14,533 bases of DNA, from positions 1-14,533 of the forward strand of contig CANBDB010000024.1 of assembly GCA_947367285.1 (NCBI GenBank), read 5' to 3'. Position numbers and translations under genes: made by a program. Origin of the DNA: an uncultured Clostridia bacterium (GTDB lineage: Bacteria > Bacillota > Clostridia > Oscillospirales > CAG-272). Below, one piece after another: positions 1 to 7,087 of this stretch. Position 1 is the first letter of the stretch. Each line of letters begins with the position of its first letter. The notes beneath the pieces were generated by a model. It had not been told where the DNA came from, did not search any database, and saw nothing but the letters and a program-made list of their open reading frames with translations.

Positions 1-71
1 CCCCCCCCCCCCCCCCCCCCACACCTACACCTATTAAGTCGTCGGCAGCGTCAGATGTGTATAAGAGACAG
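1..71 (+). other. Sequencing adapter and index left on the contig end (artefact)
   Basis: These bases are library sequence, not genome. Positions 53-71 are the 19-base Tn5 mosaic end AGATGTGTATAAGAGACAG. Together with 39-52 they form the complete Nextera read-1 transposase adapter. The eight bases before it (31-38, CTATTAAG) match, from memory, Nextera XT i5 index S518, and 25-30 (CTACAC) match the 3' end of the P5 oligonucleotide. The 20 C bases at 1-20 are what the no-signal poly-G tail of two-colour Illumina chemistry gives when reverse-complemented. The true contig therefore starts at 72, and the distance to whatever lies upstream in the genome is unknown. Confidence 0.98.
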
Positions 72-241
72 AAAATACACTACTTTCTTCCCTTTTTGTG
101 CCATTTTTTGCACTTTTTGTTTTTACACGCACGCGTGATAATATAATATATAATATAAAATTCAAAAAAGAGTTGACAAACGGGGCAAAATGTATTAAAA
201 TAAGCTGAATATATATTGTTATTTTTAAGGAATAATTATCT
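72..241 (+). other. AT-rich leader upstream of the yicC-remA-gmk block
   Basis: No gene is seen here. Positions 72-120 are T-rich. Positions 139-170 are an almost uninterrupted A/T tract lying directly upstream of the -35 box at 173, so it could act as an UP element. An eight-base palindrome CACGCGTG lies at 130-137. The end of any upstream gene is not present. Confidence 0.6.
173..201 (+). promoter_or_regulatory. SigA-type promoter of the operon
   Basis: A perfect -35 hexamer TTGACA (173-178) is followed by a 17-base spacer and TAAAAT (196-201) as -10. Spacing is optimal and an A/T-rich tract lies directly upstream. Transcription would start near 208, leaving a leader of about 34 bases before the yicC start codon at 242, with an AAGGAA-type ribosome site near 227-232. 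It is the best promoter in the window and plausibly drives much of the downstream gene block. Confidence 0.8.
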
Positions 242-1129
242 ATGATTAAAAGCATGACCGCCTTCGGACGACACTCCGAAGCAGTAAACAACAAAAACAT
301 AACAGTTGAGATCAAGAGTGTTAACAACCGCTATTTTGATTGCTCAACACGAATTTCGAGAAGCTATTCCTTCCTCGAAGAAAAGATTAAGCCATATCTT
401 CAGTCCAAGGGCATCAGCCGCGGAAAGGTGGATGTTTCCATTACCGTAGAGCCCATCGGCGGTGGCGACGTTTCCATTTCCCTCAACGAAGAGTATGCCA
501 AGGCGTACTACGAGGCACTCAAGCAATTAAAGGAAACTCTCGATCTTCCCGGTGAGATCACCGTAGCAACTCTTCAGCGCGACAGCAATATCTTCACTCT
601 CTCCAAGGTTGAAGAGGACGAGGAGCAGGATTGGGCGGATCTCACAGTAGTTCTTGACCAAGCAATAGAAAAGTTCATCACGGCGAGAGAGCGCGAGGGC
701 ACAAATATCGAGGCGGATCTTCGCAGCAAGGTAGATGCAATAAAGGAAAGAGTTAATATAGTTGAAGCTCATAGTGAAGAGGACGTATCCGCATATCGCT
801 CACGACTTGAAGAAAAGCTTCGCACAGTGCTTTCCGACAACAAGGTAACTCTTGACGAAAACAGAATTCTCACCGAGTGCGCTATTTTTGCGGACAAGGT
901 TGCAGTTGACGAGGAAATTGTTCGACTTCGTTCTCACTTTAAGGCATTTGAAGATATCCTTTCTTCAAACGAGCCCGTTGGAAGAAAGCTCGACTTCCTT
1001 ATGCAGGAGATGAACCGCGAAACCAATACAATCGGTTCAAAATGCTCAAATTCCTCTATCGCCCATGTGGTAGTAGATATCAAATGCGAGCTTGAAAAAA
1101 TAAGAGAACAGATCCAAAATATTGAATAA
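242..1129 (+). CDS. yicC: YicC/YloC family endoribonuclease
   Basis: The 295-residue protein belongs to the YicC/YloC family, whose members have been characterised as endoribonucleases acting in RNA turnover. It shows the family N-terminus with an MTAFGR motif (residues 5-10). It also shows the conserved C-terminal DUF1732 part: GRKLDFLMQEMNRETNT (from about residue 248), then a closing REQIQNIE at the very end. Length is typical (about 290). The ATG at 242 is preceded by AAGGAA and lies about 34 bases after the predicted transcription start, so it is the first gene of the transcript. The remA gene follows after 12 bases, the same order as yloC-remA in B. subtilis. Family assignment is firm; the RNA targets cannot be inferred. 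Confidence 0.95.
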   Translation: MIKSMTAFGRHSEAVNNKNITVEIKSVNNRYFDCSTRISRSYSFLEEKIKPYLQSKGISRGKVDVSITVEPIGGGDVSISLNEEYAKAYYEALKQLKETLDLPGEITVATLQRDSNIFTLSKVEEDEEQDWADLTVVLDQAIEKFITAREREGTNIEADLRSKVDAIKERVNIVEAHSEEDVSAYRSRLEEKLRTVLSDNKVTLDENRILTECAIFADKVAVDEEIVRLRSHFKAFEDILSSNEPVGRKLDFLMQEMNRETNTIGSKCSNSSIAHVVVDIKCELEKIREQIQNIE

Positions 1130-1141
1130 GGACGGACAGTT

Positions 1142-1411
1142 ATGAAATTCATTAATATCGGCTTTGGAAATATGGTTGCTGTTGAGAGAATTGTCGCAAT
1201 CGCGAGCCCAGATTCAGCACCTATAAAACGTCTTGTTCAGGACGCAAAGGAAGACGGAAGAACCATCGACGTTTCTTGCGGAAGAAGAACAAGAGCAGTT
1301 ATAATTACAGATTCTGAGCACGTTATCCTCTCCGCAATAGGCGCGGAAACGATTGCAAATAGAATGGACGACACAACATACGAGGAAGAAATAGAGGAGG
1401 AAGAGGAATGA
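1142..1411 (+). CDS. remA: RemA-like DUF370 DNA-binding regulator
   Basis: This 89-residue protein closely follows B. subtilis RemA (YlzA): MKFINIGFGN at the start, SPDSAPIKR (residues 22-30), CGRRTRAVIITDSEH (46-60) and ILSAIGAETIANR (62-74). In B. subtilis RemA is an oligomeric DNA-binding activator of biofilm matrix operons; the arginines of the GRRTR segment fall in the most conserved part. In non-Bacillus species the regulated genes are unknown, so only the family is certain. After residue 75 there is a strongly acidic tail (eight Glu in the last nine residues). Its Glu codons form the purine-rich ribosome site of gmk. The stop overlaps the gmk start in ATGA (1408-1411), which suggests translational coupling. 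Confidence 0.93.
   Translation: MKFINIGFGNMVAVERIVAIASPDSAPIKRLVQDAKEDGRTIDVSCGRRTRAVIITDSEHVILSAIGAETIANRMDDTTYEEEIEEEEE
1394..1407 (+). promoter_or_regulatory. Ribosome binding site of gmk inside the remA acidic tail
   Basis: The stretch GAGGAGGAAGAGGA directly before the gmk ATG is at once a Shine-Dalgarno-like purine run and five Glu codons of RemA. It supports the ATG at 1408 as gmk start. It also means the acidic tail and the gmk initiation signal share the same bases. Confidence 0.65.
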
Positions 1412-2016
1412 GTCGCGGACTTTTAATCGTTGTTTCCGGCCCTGCAGGAAGTGGTAAGGGTACGGTAAATTCCCAACTCGTGGCAACGGGAGATTTCGTT
1501 TTCTCCGTTTCCGCAACAACACGCGCACCCCGTCCGGGTGAGGTAAACGGCGTTAACTATCACTTTATTGATCGCGAGGAATTTCAGCGCCGCATAGACG
1601 AGGGCGGATTTCTTGAATACACAACCTACTGCGACAATTATTACGGCACTCCCTTAAAGGAAGCTATCGCAGTTCTTGAAAGCGGCAAAAACCTCATTCT
1701 TGAAATCGAATGCGACGGTGCGAAAAACGTAAAGAAAATATTCCCCGACGCAGTTCTCATTATGCTCATTCCCCCCTCATTTGCAATCCAGGAGGAGAGA
1801 CTTCGTGGCAGAGGAACCGAAACTGAAGAGGTTATCCAAAAGCGTCTTGAAAAAGCAAAGCGCGAAATCGCACAGCTCGACGCGTACGATTATATCGTAT
1901 ACAATTATAACGGCGGAAGCGCAGTTGCAGCCGACGATATCAAGGCAATAGTGCGTGCGGAAAAACTCGCCCGTCACCGTCAGCCCGATGCTGAAAAGAA
2001 ATATTTTGAAAATTAA
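1408..2016 (+). CDS. gmk: Guanylate kinase
   Basis: Guanylate kinase phosphorylates GMP (and dGMP) to GDP with ATP in the cytoplasm, feeding GTP and (p)ppGpp pools. The 202-residue protein has the P-loop GPAGSGKGT (residues 11-19). The GMP-binding segment ATTRAPRPGE lies at 36-45, followed by NYHF (50-53). The family LEIECDGA segment (98-105) corresponds to the usual LEIDVQGA. The lid segment RLRGRGTE is at 131-138. Length matches the family (about 200). It starts in the ATGA overlap with remA, and rpoZ follows after 26 bases. The gmk-rpoZ pair is conserved across most bacteria. Confidence 0.98.
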   Translation: MSRGLLIVVSGPAGSGKGTVNSQLVATGDFVFSVSATTRAPRPGEVNGVNYHFIDREEFQRRIDEGGFLEYTTYCDNYYGTPLKEAIAVLESGKNLILEIECDGAKNVKKIFPDAVLIMLIPPSFAIQEERLRGRGTETEEVIQKRLEKAKREIAQLDAYDYIVYNYNGGSAVAADDIKAIVRAEKLARHRQPDAEKKYFEN

Positions 2017-2042
2017 TTACTTATTTTAAGGAGATAATAAAT

Positions 2043-2354
2043 ATGCTTAAACCCACAATCAAGGATCTTACAAAGGACCAATACAACCGCTACGAGCTCA
2101 CTCTCGCTACTGCAAAGGCAGCTCGCCAGCTCACTGACGAGTACGTTAGACAGAGAGAGGAAGCTGAAAAGTCAATGACAGGCAACAAGGAAAGCGATCG
2201 CAACCTTATCAATAACATTGACAAGGACCTCAAGGACGAAAAGGCAATTAAAAATGCTATCACTCGCATCAACGACGGTAGATACGAGATCTATCGTGAG
2301 GAGAACACTGCTCACGAAGTAAAACAAGAAGTTGAAGTAACTGAAGAAGCTTAA
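2043..2354 (+). CDS. rpoZ: DNA-directed RNA polymerase omega subunit
   Basis: Omega assists folding and assembly of the beta-prime subunit of RNA polymerase. The 103-residue protein starts MLKPTIKDL, has the core RYELTLATAKAARQLTDEY (residues 16-34) and ends with an acidic tail, as omega proteins do. A charged stretch of about 30 residues (about 38-68, rich in Lys/Asp/Asn) lies between the core helix and the KNAITRINDGRYEI part, somewhat longer than in short clostridial omegas. An AAGGAGAT site precedes the ATG. Position between gmk and priA supports the call. Confidence 0.93.
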   Translation: MLKPTIKDLTKDQYNRYELTLATAKAARQLTDEYVRQREEAEKSMTGNKESDRNLINNIDKDLKDEKAIKNAITRINDGRYEIYREENTAHEVKQEVEVTEEA

Positions 2355-2394
2355 AAACGTTTATACGGCGGAGATTATTCTCCGCCCATCGTTT
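2355..2394 (+). promoter_or_regulatory. Stem-loop between rpoZ and priA
   Basis: GGCGGAGA (2367-2374), a TTAT loop and TCTCCGCC (2379-2386) form a perfect 8-bp stem. An outer helix AAACG (2355-2359) with CGTTT (2390-2394) can enclose it across short internal loops. It begins right after the rpoZ stop codon. There is no U-run after it (GTTTAGGC), so it is not a standard intrinsic terminator. An mRNA-stability or processing element, or a weak attenuator separating rpoZ from priA, are the likely roles; this is inference. Confidence 0.6.
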
Positions 2395-2426
2395 AGGCAA
2401 GGCAGAAAACGAGAAAGGAGAGAATT

Positions 2427-4904
2427 ATGGGAAACAAATATGCCAAAGTCCATCTTTTGAATAATCCATATTGCATAGACCACGAGTATACTTATTTCAT
2501 TCCCCACCCCCTCTCCGCAATCGTCAAATGCGGCTCATTTGTGGTTGTTCCCTTCGGTCAATCCAATAAAACTCAAATTGGATTAGTTACCGCTACAACC
2601 GATATCGAGCCCGAGGCAAAAACAAAATCCATTAAAATGCTCGCAAGTGAGGAAATTTCACTCACCACCACCGAGCTTGAGCTTTGCAAATTTATGAAGG
2701 ATCAAACGCTCTGCACCATAGGTGATGCGGTGCACGCAATGATCCCCGCAGGCGCTCTCAAGGAGATAATTACCTGCTATAAAGTTGTAGAGGGTGCTAA
2801 TTGTGATGACGACAATGCCGACGTTTTCCATTTTATTGCCGACCGTGAGCTTGTTTCAACTGAAAATCTATATCAAAAATTCGGAAGCTCCGTTTTTGCA
2901 ACCGTTTCCGAGCTTCTTTCCAAAAAATTAATCGAAAAAGATACCATTATCAAAAGTAAGACCGTCGGCAAGGAGAAAAAGTACTATCTTCTCTCCGTCA
3001 CAAATGACGAGCTTGCTTCCCTTCTCGGTACGGGAGAAAGTGTTGACGGCTTTAAAAAGCTCCGTTCCGAGATTCAAAAGAATATTCTTTCCCTTCTTTC
3101 TCTCCGCGAGCGAATGCTAGCCGAGGATATCAAGAGCGAGCTTGGGGTAATAGATGCCCAGCTCACAGCCCTTGTGAAAAAGGGATATATCAAAAAAGAA
3201 ATTGAAAGTGTTTGGCGAAATCCTTACGAGGGCAAGGGTCGACCAAACCACGCGAAAGAGCTCACTCTTTCCGAGGAGCAGGATTTAGCCCTAAAGCAGC
3301 TTGTGACCTTGTTTTCAAAGGATGCTCCGTCCTGCGCGCTCCTTCACGGAATTACGGGTAGCGGCAAGACCTGCGTAATGATGAAGATAATCGACCACGC
3401 ACTTCAGAGGGGGAACGGCGTGATTATGCTCATCCCCGAAATTTCGCTCACACCGCAAACCGTTGAGCTTTTTTGCTCACGCTATGGCTCAAGGGTTGCA
3501 ATAATCCACTCGTCGCTTTCGGGCGGAGAGCGACTTGACGCCTATATGAGAATCAAGCGCGGCGAAGCAGACCTCGTTATCGGAACCAGAAGTGCCATCT
3601 TTGCACCCGTCCAAAATCTTGGACTTGTCATTATCGACGAGGAGCAGGAGCACACCTACAAGTCCGACAACAATCCGAAATATCACGCAAGGGATATTGC
3701 AAGATTCCGTTGCAGTAAAACGAATTCCCTTTTGCTTCTTGCAAGCGCAACGCCGTCAGTAGAAAGCTATAAAAAAGCCGTTGACGGTAAATATACACTC
3801 ATAGAACTCAAAAAACGCTACGGAAAAGCCAAGCTCCCGAGCGTTGAGATTGCCGATATGCGTGAGGAAGTGCGCGCGGGTAATACCACCTCGCTTTCAA
3901 TGCCCCTTCTTGATGCCATTGGCACCAATCTTCACAAGAAGGAACAAAGCATATTGTTCTTAAACCGTCGCGGCTATCACAATTTCGTAAGCTGCGCTTC
4001 GTGCGGTGTGGCAATAAATTGTCCAAATTGCTCGGTATCAATGACGCATCATACGGATAGAATATATCATAGAACCGAACTTGTGTGCCATTGGTGCGGC
4101 AAGAGAATGGCAGTACCCGAAATTTGTCCCGAGTGCGGAAGCTCACATATCAAGCCAATGGGAATCGGTATTCAGCTCATTGAACAAAAGCTCAAGGAGC
4201 TTTATCCAACAGTTAACACAATAAGAATGGACACCGATACCACCTCATCAAAGACTGCCTATGACGAAATGCTCAGTGATTTTCGCTCACACAAGGCTGA
4301 AATATTGCTCGGCACACAAATGGTAACCAAGGGACACGATTTCCCCGACGTTACACTCGTAGGTGTACTTAATTCGGACACCTCCCTGTATCTCAACGAT
4401 TACAGAGCAAACGAAAAAACCTTTTCAATGCTCACTCAGGTGATCGGACGTGCGGGAAGAAGTGAAAAATCGGGCCGCGCACTCATTCAAACCATGAACC
4501 CCGACCATGATGTTATCCATCTAGCCTGCAGGCAGGATTATAAAACCTTTTTCAACAACGAAATTCAAACGCGAAAGCTTCTTTCATATCCGCCGTTTTG
4601 CGATATAGTTCTTCTGACCATTTCAGGACAGGTCGAAAGCGCGGTAATGAGGGATTCAAAGCTTGTCTACGATATGCTTTCGGAAAAGCTCGCCGGAGAA
4701 TTCCACGATATTCCCGTAAAGGTTTACGGGCCGTTTGAAGCGCCCGTCTATAAGCTGGACGGCAAGTACCGTATGAGAATAGTTATCAAAACGGTGCTCA
4801 ATAAAAAATCGAGAGAAATGTTCTCTCAAATTTACACAGTATTTAATAAGAGAAAAAAGACCGAGCCGCAGCTCTCGGTGGATTTTAATCCTTCTTCTCT
4901 TTGA
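2427..4904 (+). CDS. priA: Primosomal protein N' (replication restart helicase PriA)
   Basis: PriA is the 3'-5' superfamily 2 DNA helicase that recognises stalled forks and reloads the replication machinery. The 825-residue protein has an N-terminal DNA-binding part (about 1-110). The helicase core carries Walker A GITGSGKT (308-315), a DEEQ box (404-407; many other PriA proteins have DEEH), SAT-like LLASATPS (437-444) and motif VI QVIGRAGR (671-678). The eight zinc-binding cysteines are complete: 523/526, 532/535, 554/557 and 567/570. Length is usual for Firmicutes. The ATG has a strong AAAGGAGAG site (2414-2422). B. subtilis has coaBC between rpoZ and priA; here it is missing. def follows after 13 bases. 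Confidence 0.97.
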   Translation: MGNKYAKVHLLNNPYCIDHEYTYFIPHPLSAIVKCGSFVVVPFGQSNKTQIGLVTATTDIEPEAKTKSIKMLASEEISLTTTELELCKFMKDQTLCTIGDAVHAMIPAGALKEIITCYKVVEGANCDDDNADVFHFIADRELVSTENLYQKFGSSVFATVSELLSKKLIEKDTIIKSKTVGKEKKYYLLSVTNDELASLLGTGESVDGFKKLRSEIQKNILSLLSLRERMLAEDIKSELGVIDAQLTALVKKGYIKKEIESVWRNPYEGKGRPNHAKELTLSEEQDLALKQLVTLFSKDAPSCALLHGITGSGKTCVMMKIIDHALQRGNGVIMLIPEISLTPQTVELFCSRYGSRVAIIHSSLSGGERLDAYMRIKRGEADLVIGTRSAIFAPVQNLGLVIIDEEQEHTYKSDNNPKYHARDIARFRCSKTNSLLLLASATPSVESYKKAVDGKYTLIELKKRYGKAKLPSVEIADMREEVRAGNTTSLSMPLLDAIGTNLHKKEQSILFLNRRGYHNFVSCASCGVAINCPNCSVSMTHHTDRIYHRTELVCHWCGKRMAVPEICPECGSSHIKPMGIGIQLIEQKLKELYPTVNTIRMDTDTTSSKTAYDEMLSDFRSHKAEILLGTQMVTKGHDFPDVTLVGVLNSDTSLYLNDYRANEKTFSMLTQVIGRAGRSEKSGRALIQTMNPDHDVIHLACRQDYKTFFNNEIQTRKLLSYPPFCDIVLLTISGQVESAVMRDSKLVYDMLSEKLAGEFHDIPVKVYGPFEAPVYKLDGKYRMRIVIKTVLNKKSREMFSQIYTVFNKRKKTEPQLSVDFNPSSL

Positions 4905-4917
4905 AAGGAACATATAT

Positions 4918-5391
4918 ATGGCAAAATTAAAGATTGTTAAAATCGGTGACGAGATTCTTCGCAAGAAATGCCGTCCCGTAGAAGAAATAACTCCCAAAAC
5001 GCTCCGCCTCCTCGACGATATGGCTGAGACCATGAGAGCCGCGCAGGGCGTTGGCCTTGCCGCGCCCCAGGTTGGAATTCTCCGCCGCATCGTTGTAATT
5101 GAAGTTGAGGAGGGCAACCTCATTGAGCTCATCAACCCCAAAATTATCGCCTATGCAGGCGAGCAGGTGGGTACAGAGGGCTGTCTCTCCGTTCCGAGCA
5201 AATGGGGTACGGTTAAGCGTCCCATGCACGTTACCGTTCGCGCTCTCAACCGTTACGGAGAGGAGTTTGAAATTACAGGCTCCGAATTTTTGGCTCGCGC
5301 CATCTGTCACGAGCTTGATCACCTTGACGGTAAGCTCTACGTTGATATCGCAACTGAAATAGAAACCGTTCCCGCTGAGGAGCGCAAATAA
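4918..5391 (+). CDS. def: Peptide deformylase
   Basis: This enzyme removes the formyl group from the N-terminal methionine of new proteins and depends on a divalent metal, usually iron. All three signatures are present in the 157-residue protein: GVGLAAPQ (residues 44-51), EGCLS (87-91, metal-ligand Cys89) and HELDH (131-135, ligands His131 and His135 with catalytic Glu132). The residue before the HExxH is Cys rather than the usual Gln. Length fits short type-1 enzymes. An AAAGGAA site overlaps the region just after the priA stop. It is paired with fmt 12 bases downstream, so the enzyme that adds the formyl group and the one that removes it are co-expressed. Confidence 0.97.
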   Translation: MAKLKIVKIGDEILRKKCRPVEEITPKTLRLLDDMAETMRAAQGVGLAAPQVGILRRIVVIEVEEGNLIELINPKIIAYAGEQVGTEGCLSVPSKWGTVKRPMHVTVRALNRYGEEFEITGSEFLARAICHELDHLDGKLYVDIATEIETVPAEERK

Positions 5392-5403
5392 AGGAGACTT
5401 AAT

Positions 5404-6339
5404 ATGAGAATACTTTTTATGGGAACTCCCGACTTTGCACTTTTTTCCCTAAAGGAGCTTTGTGAGAGAGGCTATAACGTGGTTGGCGTAGTAACCCAGC
5501 CCGACAAACCCAAGGGACGTGGCTACGTTCTCACTCCCCCACCCGTAAAGGTGTATGCACTTGAGAAAAACATTCCCGTTTATCAGCCAAATTCTCTCAG
5601 AACCGAGGAATTTGCTTCCCTTCTTCAAGAGATCAACCCCGATCTTATCGCAGTTGTTGCATACGGCAAAATATTACCCAAAAATGTGCTCGACTATCCC
5701 AAATACGGCTGCGTGAACGTTCACGGCTCACTTTTACCTAAATATAGGGGCGCGTCTCCAATGCAGTCCGCAGTTATCAACGGCGATAAGTTAACCGGCA
5801 TTACCACAATGTTTATGGCGGAAGGGCTCGACACGGGCGATATGCTTCTCAAGGCTGAATGTGAAATTGCCGAAAATGACAATTTTGAGGACATTCACGA
5901 TCGCCTCGGAGCTCTTGGCGCAGATCTCCTTTGCAAAACCGTTGACGGACTTGAAAAGGGTGAGATTACACCCATTCCCCAAGACCATTCCCTCGCGACT
6001 CACACTTCTAAAATTCTCAAAGAAGATTGTGCAATAGATTTCTCCAAGGATTGCGACACAGTTCACAATCTCATTCGCGGTCTATCCCCCATTCCGCTCT
6101 CATTTACGCACACTCCCGACGGAAAGCTCCTCAAGGTGGTAAAGAGTGAAATTTGCGAGCGCGAGAGCGCAAATATCGAAGTTGGAAAGGTTCTTTCCCT
6201 TGAAAACGGAAAAATCCGTGTGTCTTGCGCAAGCGGTTCAATAAACATCCTCACAGTGCTCCCCGAGGGTAAGGGTAGAATGAGCGCCGCTGATTTCATT
6301 CACGGAAGAAAAATAAACGAAAACGATATTTTGAAATAA
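5404..6339 (+). CDS. fmt: Methionyl-tRNA formyltransferase
   Basis: Fmt formylates initiator Met-tRNA using 10-formyltetrahydrofolate. The 311-residue protein has the N-terminal formyltransferase domain: MRILFMGTPDFA at the start, HGSLLPKYRGASP (107-119) and GLDTGDM (141-147). The catalytic Asn105, His107 and Asp143 triad lines up with Asn106/His108/Asp144 of E. coli. The C-terminal OB-like tRNA-binding domain follows (about 205-311, beginning near IDFSKDCDTVHNLIRGLSP). The ATG has an AAAGGAG site. The def-fmt order is conserved in bacteria. The next gene starts 39 bases later. Confidence 0.97.
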   Translation: MRILFMGTPDFALFSLKELCERGYNVVGVVTQPDKPKGRGYVLTPPPVKVYALEKNIPVYQPNSLRTEEFASLLQEINPDLIAVVAYGKILPKNVLDYPKYGCVNVHGSLLPKYRGASPMQSAVINGDKLTGITTMFMAEGLDTGDMLLKAECEIAENDNFEDIHDRLGALGADLLCKTVDGLEKGEITPIPQDHSLATHTSKILKEDCAIDFSKDCDTVHNLIRGLSPIPLSFTHTPDGKLLKVVKSEICERESANIEVGKVLSLENGKIRVSCASGSINILTVLPEGKGRMSAADFIHGRKINENDILK

Positions 6340-6378
6340 TTTTACAAAAAAAGCGAGAAATCGCGGAAAGGACATAAA

Positions 6379-7086
6379 ATGCCTTTTTTCTACTATTTTG
6401 ACCCCACGATGATACTCCTTATCCCCGGAATCATCATCGCGCTTTGGGCTTCAATTAACGTAAATACAACGTTTGAAAAATACAACCGTGTGCTCAGCCG
6501 CAACGGAATGACCGGCGCTGAGGTGGCGGAGCGCGTTTTGCACCACCACGGAATATATAACGTCCGCATTGAGAGAGTGAGCGGAAACCTCTCCGACCAC
6601 TACGATCCCCGTGCAAATGTAATTCGTCTTTCCGACTCCACCTATGCATCAACAAGCATTGCTGCGGCAGGTGTTGCAGCGCACGAGGCAGGTCACGCAG
6701 TTCAGTATGCAAAGAATTATGCTCCCATTAAAATGAGAGCGTCCATCGTAAAGCTTTGCAATTTCGGATCTCCCCTCTCCTTCGTATTTTTGCTTATCAG
6801 CTTCTTTGTTCCGATTGAGCTCGCTGACCTCTTTATAGGTCTTGCAATAGGACTTTTCTCCCTCACCACAATTTTTCAGCTCATAACTCTTCCCGTGGAG
6901 TTTGATGCATCTCGCCGTGCTATGGCAACACTCACGGCATCGGGCTTTTATAACCAAGAAGAGCTTTCGGGCGCAGGCAAGGTTTTGCGCGCGGCTGCTC
7001 TCACCTACGTTGCGGCACTTATATCTTCAATTCTTTCCCTTCTTCGCTTCGTGCTTATCGCTACGAGTGGAAGAAGACGTCGTTAA
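6379..7086 (+). CDS. yugP: Membrane-embedded zinc metallopeptidase, YugP type
   Basis: The 235-residue protein matches the Zn_peptidase_2 family (B. subtilis YugP). It has one N-terminal membrane helix (about residues 10-27) and the zinc motif HEAGH (102-106). Two hydrophobic helices follow (about 131-146 and 151-171), then a likely third ligand in LPVEFDASRRA (Glu174) and a last helix (about 208-228). The C-terminus is basic (GRRRR). It is probably an integral membrane protease; natural substrates are not established. In clostridia this gene commonly sits between fmt and rsmB, as here. A GGAAAGGA site at 6365-6372 supports the ATG at 6379. rsmB starts one base after the stop. Confidence 0.92.
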   Translation: MPFFYYFDPTMILLIPGIIIALWASINVNTTFEKYNRVLSRNGMTGAEVAERVLHHHGIYNVRIERVSGNLSDHYDPRANVIRLSDSTYASTSIAAAGVAAHEAGHAVQYAKNYAPIKMRASIVKLCNFGSPLSFVFLLISFFVPIELADLFIGLAIGLFSLTTIFQLITLPVEFDASRRAMATLTASGFYNQEELSGAGKVLRAAALTYVAALISSILSLLRFVLIATSGRRRR

Positions 7087-7087
7087 T

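Noticed and set aside
130..137. CACGCGTG palindrome in the leader
   Set aside because: Single eight-base palindrome about 40 bases upstream of the promoter with no second copy; no operator can be claimed.
34..327. Minus-strand open frame of 97 codons at the contig end
   Set aside because: Its C-terminal codons are translated Nextera adapter, and it overlaps the yicC start and the promoter.
4656..5141. Minus-strand open frame of 161 codons across priA and def
   Set aside because: Antisense to two genes with complete motifs; low-complexity Ser/Arg sequence without family likeness.
6353..6364. GCGA-GAAA-TCGC mini-hairpin before yugP
   Set aside because: A 4-bp stem with GNRA loop is common by chance; too little to call regulatory.
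6902..7087. Extended N-terminus for rsmB
   Set aside because: It would overlap yugP by 185 bases and add 62 residues not found in the family; ATG 7088 gives normal length.
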